64,000 nucleotides of DNA from JAVVVD01 sp036652795. GTDB lineage: Bacteria > Bacillota > Clostridia > Christensenellales > CAG-138. The notes beneath the pieces are model-generated. The model was given only the letters and a program-made list of their open reading frames with translations, had not been told where the DNA came from and made no database searches. Every line of letters starts with the position of its first letter. Position 1 is the first letter of the stretch. The stretch spans positions 62,001 to 126,000 of the forward strand of contig JAVVVD010000004.1 in assembly GCA_036652795.1 (NCBI GenBank), read 5' to 3'. Positions 61,005 to 64,000 of the stretch are shown piece after piece. The translations under genes were made by a program, and so were the position numbers.

Positions 61005-61679
61005 TTAAGCAGCCTTTGGCTTAAGTCTTTCAAACAGCTTTGCCATTGGAGGCAGCAGTGCCACAACCACGCATATAATAGTATCTATGCCGATTGTGCT
61101 TGCATTATATAGCAGCGAATAGCCAACTACGCTGCTATACCCTGCGTCAGCCGCGCTGGATGCAAAGAACACGATTCCTGATATCGTGGATACCAGCATA
61201 CGCGAAATACCCGCCACCGCAACGCCAAGCGGCAGTTTTTTGGGGAAGAAGGCCGCAAGTCCAAAGCAGCTGAAAGCAACAAAATAGTCAAGTATGAATT
61301 GCGCCCAATGCACTATCCATGCGCCCTGTATCACCTGCAACACGCCGTAGGCGAGCGCGGCGATAAAGCCATTTTTAGGTCCATACCAGCAGGCATACAT
61401 GGTTATAGGCAACATGCTGCACAGAGTAATGCTTCCGCCCAGCGGCATTGAAAACAGCTTGATATAGCTGAGCATAAAGGAAAGTGACACGCACAGCGCG
61501 CCTATCACCATCGTGTGAATACGGTTCTGCGCATTGATAGGTCCTTCTGTTTTCGCTTTCTTGCTATTGTATACCACAATCGCTACAACAATGGCCACCA
61601 CTATGACCACTGCGCAGATGAGCATTATAAGCTCTGTTGTCGCAAGCTCCGCCAGTTTTTCGAAGAGTACGAATTTCAT
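61005..61679 (-). CDS. thiT: ThiT, thiamine-specific S component of an ECF transporter
   Basis: 224 residues. After an N-terminal helix (15-37) not seen in short ThiT proteins, six helices carry MLSYIKLFSMPLGGSITLCS and MYACWYGPKNGFIAALAYG, including the Trp/Tyr residues for thiamine. GVLQVIQGAWIVHWAQFILD fits the family. The energising ECF module is elsewhere. A TPP riboswitch and terminator precede it, so high thiamine pyrophosphate shuts it off. Confidence 0.93.
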   Translation of the reverse strand: MKFVLFEKLAELATTELIMLICAVVIVVAIVVAIVVYNSKKAKTEGPINAQNRIHTMVIGALCVSLSFMLSYIKLFSMPLGGSITLCSMLPITMYACWYGPKNGFIAALAYGVLQVIQGAWIVHWAQFILDYFVAFSCFGLAAFFPKKLPLGVAVAGISRMLVSTISGIVFFASSAADAGYSSVVGYSLLYNASTIGIDTIICVVVALLPPMAKLFERLKPKAA

Positions 61680-61704
61680 TTTTAGGCTCCTTTAGTGTTT
61701 TTAA

Positions 61705-61739
61705 CAAAAAATCTTCGCTGCCTGATGGCTTGCGAAGAT
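61705..61739 (-). terminator. Riboswitch-controlled terminator before thiT
   Basis: On the minus strand ATCTTCGC pairs with GCGAAGAT around an inner GCC-ATCA-GGC, followed by TTTTTT (61706-61711). It lies between the TPP aptamer and the thiT start, so ligand binding would favour it. Confidence 0.8.
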
Positions 61740-61740
61740 A

Positions 61741-61838
61741 TAGAGCACATGATTTAAATCTTCACTTCCCTACGTCGGCATTATCCGTGTCAGGTCATAA
61801 GGGACTCTCTCAGCCACACCTTGTAGCACCCCCAGCAA
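61741..61838 (-). ncRNA. TPP riboswitch (thi box)
   Basis: On the minus strand the aptamer runs from GGGGGTGC through GTGGCTGAGAGAGTCCC, CTTATGACCTGA, CGGATAATGCCG to CGTAGGGAAG. All conserved TPP-binding words are present. It controls thiT with the terminator just downstream. Confidence 0.96.
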
Positions 61839-61889
61839 AAATATTCTGTTGTATATGCATTATATCGCTTGTTTTTTTTGCTGTCAACA

Positions 61890-61918
61890 TTGTGTTTTTT
61901 CGATAAATGTACTATAAT
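61890..61918 (+). promoter_or_regulatory. Probable promoter of typA
   Basis: TTGTGT (61890-61895), 17 bases, TATAAT (61913-61918), about 31 bases before the start codon. Confidence 0.65.
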
Positions 61919-61948
61919 AACAAGTTGAATTTTATAAAAGAGGTATTT

Positions 61949-63772
61949 ATGTCAAACGATAAACTTAGAAACATTGCGATAATCGCGCACGTCGACCATG
62001 GCAAGACAACGCTGGTAGATCAGCTTCTTCGTCAAAGCGGCGTATTCCGTGCAAACGAGCAGGTAACTGAACGCATAATGGACTCTGGCGACCTGGAACG
62101 TGAGCGCGGTATCACCATACTCTCCAAGAATACGTCAGTCAACTATAAGGACTTCCGCATCAATATTGTAGATACACCGGGCCATGCCGATTTTGGCGGC
62201 GAGGTTGAGCGCATTTTGCAGATGGTGGACGGCGTGCTTCTGCTTGTGGACGCGTTTGAAGGATGTATGCCGCAGACCCGCTTTGTGCTGCGCAAAGCGC
62301 TTGAACTTAAGAAGATTCCTGTAGTTGTGGTTAACAAGGTAGATCGCCCCGGCTCACGTCCGCTTGAAGTTGTTGATGAAACACTTGAGCTATTTATGGA
62401 GCTTGGCGCTTCTGCTGCACAGCTCGACTTCCCCGTGGTGTATGCTTCTGCACGCGACGGCATATCCGGCCCTACGCCGGACGATCTACGTCCCAACATG
62501 CAAACGCTCTTCGACACCATACTTTCAACCGTACCCGCGCCAAGTGGAGATGAAACCGCTCCCCTTCAAATATTGTTTTCAACAATAGATTATGATGATT
62601 ATGTGGGGCGCATAGGTATAGGCCGCATAGAGCGGGGCATGGCACAGCGCAACCAGCTTGTAACGCTGTGCGGCGGACAGCATAATACTCCGCACGATGT
62701 TAAGCTTTCCCGACTGTACCGTTTTGAGGGACTAAGGCGAGTAGAAATCGAAGAGGCCACCGCTGGTGAAATTGTTGCGGTAGCCGGCGTTACCGGGCTT
62801 TCCATAGGTGAAACCGCCTGTGATGTCGAGCATGTCGAGCCACTGCCCTTCGTCCATATAGACGAGCCAACGGTATCCATGATGTTCATCGTGAACGACA
62901 GCCCTTTTTCCGGCAGAGAAGGCAAATTTGTAACATCACGAAATCTGCGCGACAGATTGCTTAAAGAGGTTGAAACAAACGTTTCAATGCGCGTTGAAGA
63001 AACCGGCTCAACCGATATGTTTAAGGTGAGCGGACGCGGCGAGCTACATCTTTCCATACTCATCGAAACCATGCGCCGTCAGGACTATGAGTTTGCGGTA
63101 TCGCGCCCCAAGGTAATAATGAAGACGGATGATTATGGTAAGCTACTCGAGCCTATTGAAGAACTTACGATAGATGTGCCTCAGGAATACGTAGGTGCCG
63201 TAATGGAAAAGCTTGGCACGCGTAAGGCTGACCTGATCGACATGGTGTCCGATGCCGAGGGAAGTGTGCGCCTGATGTTTCTGATTCCCGCGCGCGGCCT
63301 GATGGGCTATCGCAACGAGTTACTAACCGACACGCGCGGCAACGGCGTTATGAGCCATATTTTCCACGACTACGAGCCCTATAAGGGCGACATAGTCGAG
63401 CGTACACACGGTTCGCTAGTATGCCATGAAACTGGTGAGAGCTGCGGCTATGGACTATTCAATACACAGGAGCGCGGCAAACTGTTTATCGGTGCCGGCG
63501 TACCCGTATATGAAGGTCAGGTCGTAGGCGAATGCTCTCGCAATGAGGATATAGTTGTGAATGTGTGCAAGAAAAAGCATATCACAAACGTGCGCGCCTC
63601 CGGCTCGGATGATGCGCTGCGGCTGACAACGCCCGTATCCCTTAGCCTTGAGCAGTGTCTTGAATTTATTGCTGAAGACGAATTGGTAGAGATCACTCCG
63701 AAGAATATACGTATGCGCAAAAAGGTGCTTTCCAAGGATCAACGCATGAAAAAGGCCTCACGCGATGCCTGA
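61949..63772 (+). CDS. typA: Ribosome-associated GTPase TypA/BipA
   Basis: 607 residues, full length. G1 AHVDHGKTTL, switch RERGITILSKNTS, G3 DTPGHADFGGEV, G4 NKVDRPGS. Domains II, III and V follow and the C-terminal domain special to BipA (LMGYRNELLTDTRGNGVMSH). It assists ribosome assembly and stress translation. Start at 61949 follows AAAGAGGTATTT. It overlaps the next gene by eight bases. Confidence 0.96.
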   Translation: MSNDKLRNIAIIAHVDHGKTTLVDQLLRQSGVFRANEQVTERIMDSGDLERERGITILSKNTSVNYKDFRINIVDTPGHADFGGEVERILQMVDGVLLLVDAFEGCMPQTRFVLRKALELKKIPVVVVNKVDRPGSRPLEVVDETLELFMELGASAAQLDFPVVYASARDGISGPTPDDLRPNMQTLFDTILSTVPAPSGDETAPLQILFSTIDYDDYVGRIGIGRIERGMAQRNQLVTLCGGQHNTPHDVKLSRLYRFEGLRRVEIEEATAGEIVAVAGVTGLSIGETACDVEHVEPLPFVHIDEPTVSMMFIVNDSPFSGREGKFVTSRNLRDRLLKEVETNVSMRVEETGSTDMFKVSGRGELHLSILIETMRRQDYEFAVSRPKVIMKTDDYGKLLEPIEELTIDVPQEYVGAVMEKLGTRKADLIDMVSDAEGSVRLMFLIPARGLMGYRNELLTDTRGNGVMSHIFHDYEPYKGDIVERTHGSLVCHETGESCGYGLFNTQERGKLFIGAGVPVYEGQVVGECSRNEDIVVNVCKKKHITNVRASGSDDALRLTTPVSLSLEQCLEFIAEDELVEITPKNIRMRKKVLSKDQRMKKASRDA

Positions 63773-64000
63773 TTGCTGTGATGTTTCAGTAGTCAGTTGC
63801 CACGATTATACGCCGTCGCAATGCAAGGCGGCGTTAATTGACGTGCTTAATCCATTTGGCGGATTGGACTGGGTCACACCCGGTATGCGCATAGCCATCA
63901 AGGCCAATCTTGTTGTAAGCAAAGGGCCGGACGCCGCCGCCACAACGCACCCAACCCTCGTGGCGGAGCTTTGCCGTATGCTTACAGAGCGCGGTGCGCT
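63765..64000 (+). CDS. DUF362-family protein, partial (3' end beyond window)
   Basis: The ATG at 63765 lies inside the end of typA with AAAGG upstream. The visible 78 residues include the family pattern of DUF362 proteins: VLNPFGGLDWVTPGMRIAIK, then ANLVV and THPTLVAELCRMLTERGA. Full members often carry a ferredoxin domain further on. The call is limited by the short visible part. Confidence 0.75.
   Translation, partial: MPDCCDVSVVSCHDYTPSQCKAALIDVLNPFGGLDWVTPGMRIAIKANLVVSKGPDAAATTHPTLVAELCRMLTERGA

Overview
The window is a contiguous piece of chromosome from a spore-forming Bacillota, most likely an anaerobic member of the Clostridia. The support is a SpoIID gene, Bacillota-type FloA, YdjI-like SPFH protein, DnaD and DnaI-like loader, ThiT, SdaAA/SdaAB, DUF5711 and CvpA, an SLH-bearing surface protein, AGGAGG-type ribosome sites and a perfect CIRCE element. 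Base composition looks close to half GC. I cannot place the genus. There is no rRNA, CRISPR array, insertion sequence, integrase or phage block. The region reads as core genome with several accessory surface and regulatory cassettes.

Layout. 1-4.7 kb (minus): a potassium-uptake operon (TPR protein, two TrkA proteins, a 35-residue membrane peptide, TrkH, an OB-fold membrane protein, and a KdpD-like kinase cut by the window edge). 4.9-10 kb: zinc metallopeptidase, SpoIID, a membrane protein with a sigma-like N-terminus, then the NfeD / zinc-ribbon / FloA / tail-protein operon. 10-13.2 kb: a surface cassette of two proteins sharing one C-terminal module, with a glycosyltransferase between them. 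13.3-17.1 kb: an OYE-family oxidoreductase and an ECF sigma locus with two RsgI-like membrane proteins carrying long acidic tails. 17.3-20.5 kb: tdh-kbl (threonine to glycine) and an orphan pseudopilin. 20.5-27.4 kb: YhgE-like protein plus MMPL exporter, GtrA, and the DnaD/DnaC-like replication loaders. 27.5-32.2 kb: M1 peptidase, YdjI-like protein, two tRNA-Ser genes and a triple RidA protein. 32.3-41.4 kb: an ArsR-controlled permease/thioredoxin operon, a GHKL/LytTR two-component system, two lipoproteins (one a 1006-residue metalloprotease-like SLH protein), and a DUF134/NifX-like pair. 41.6-49.5 kb: mostly housekeeping (GNAT, YcxB-like, UraA, YgjP-like, Hsp20 with CIRCE, DUF1653, a protein with a sortase-like signal, TSCPD, DapF). 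49.7-58.1 kb: a long plus-strand run from two tandem lipid kinases through DUF5711, CvpA, a flippase-like protein, an RNA methyltransferase and a double pseudouridine synthase to SdaAB/SdaAA. 58.2-64 kb: MurA, FmdB-like, an M23/G5 peptidase, ThiT under a TPP riboswitch with a terminator, TypA, and the start of a DUF362 gene.

The most unusual items are: the ECF sigma locus, where the anti-sigma protein lacks the Asn-Pro of RsgI while a separate RsgI-like protein with no cytoplasmic domain keeps it; the surface-protein / glycosyltransferase / Thr-tract cassette; the three-domain RidA protein with a changed third active site; the lipoprotein that also carries SLH repeats and an HEIAH...DEY motif; the small membrane peptide inside the Trk operon; and the MMPL exporter whose first helix has no canonical start unless a G6 tract changes length.

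Limits: all calls come from reading the translations and DNA by eye. No alignment, profile search, structure prediction or expression data was available. Promoter, operator and terminator calls are pattern matches.
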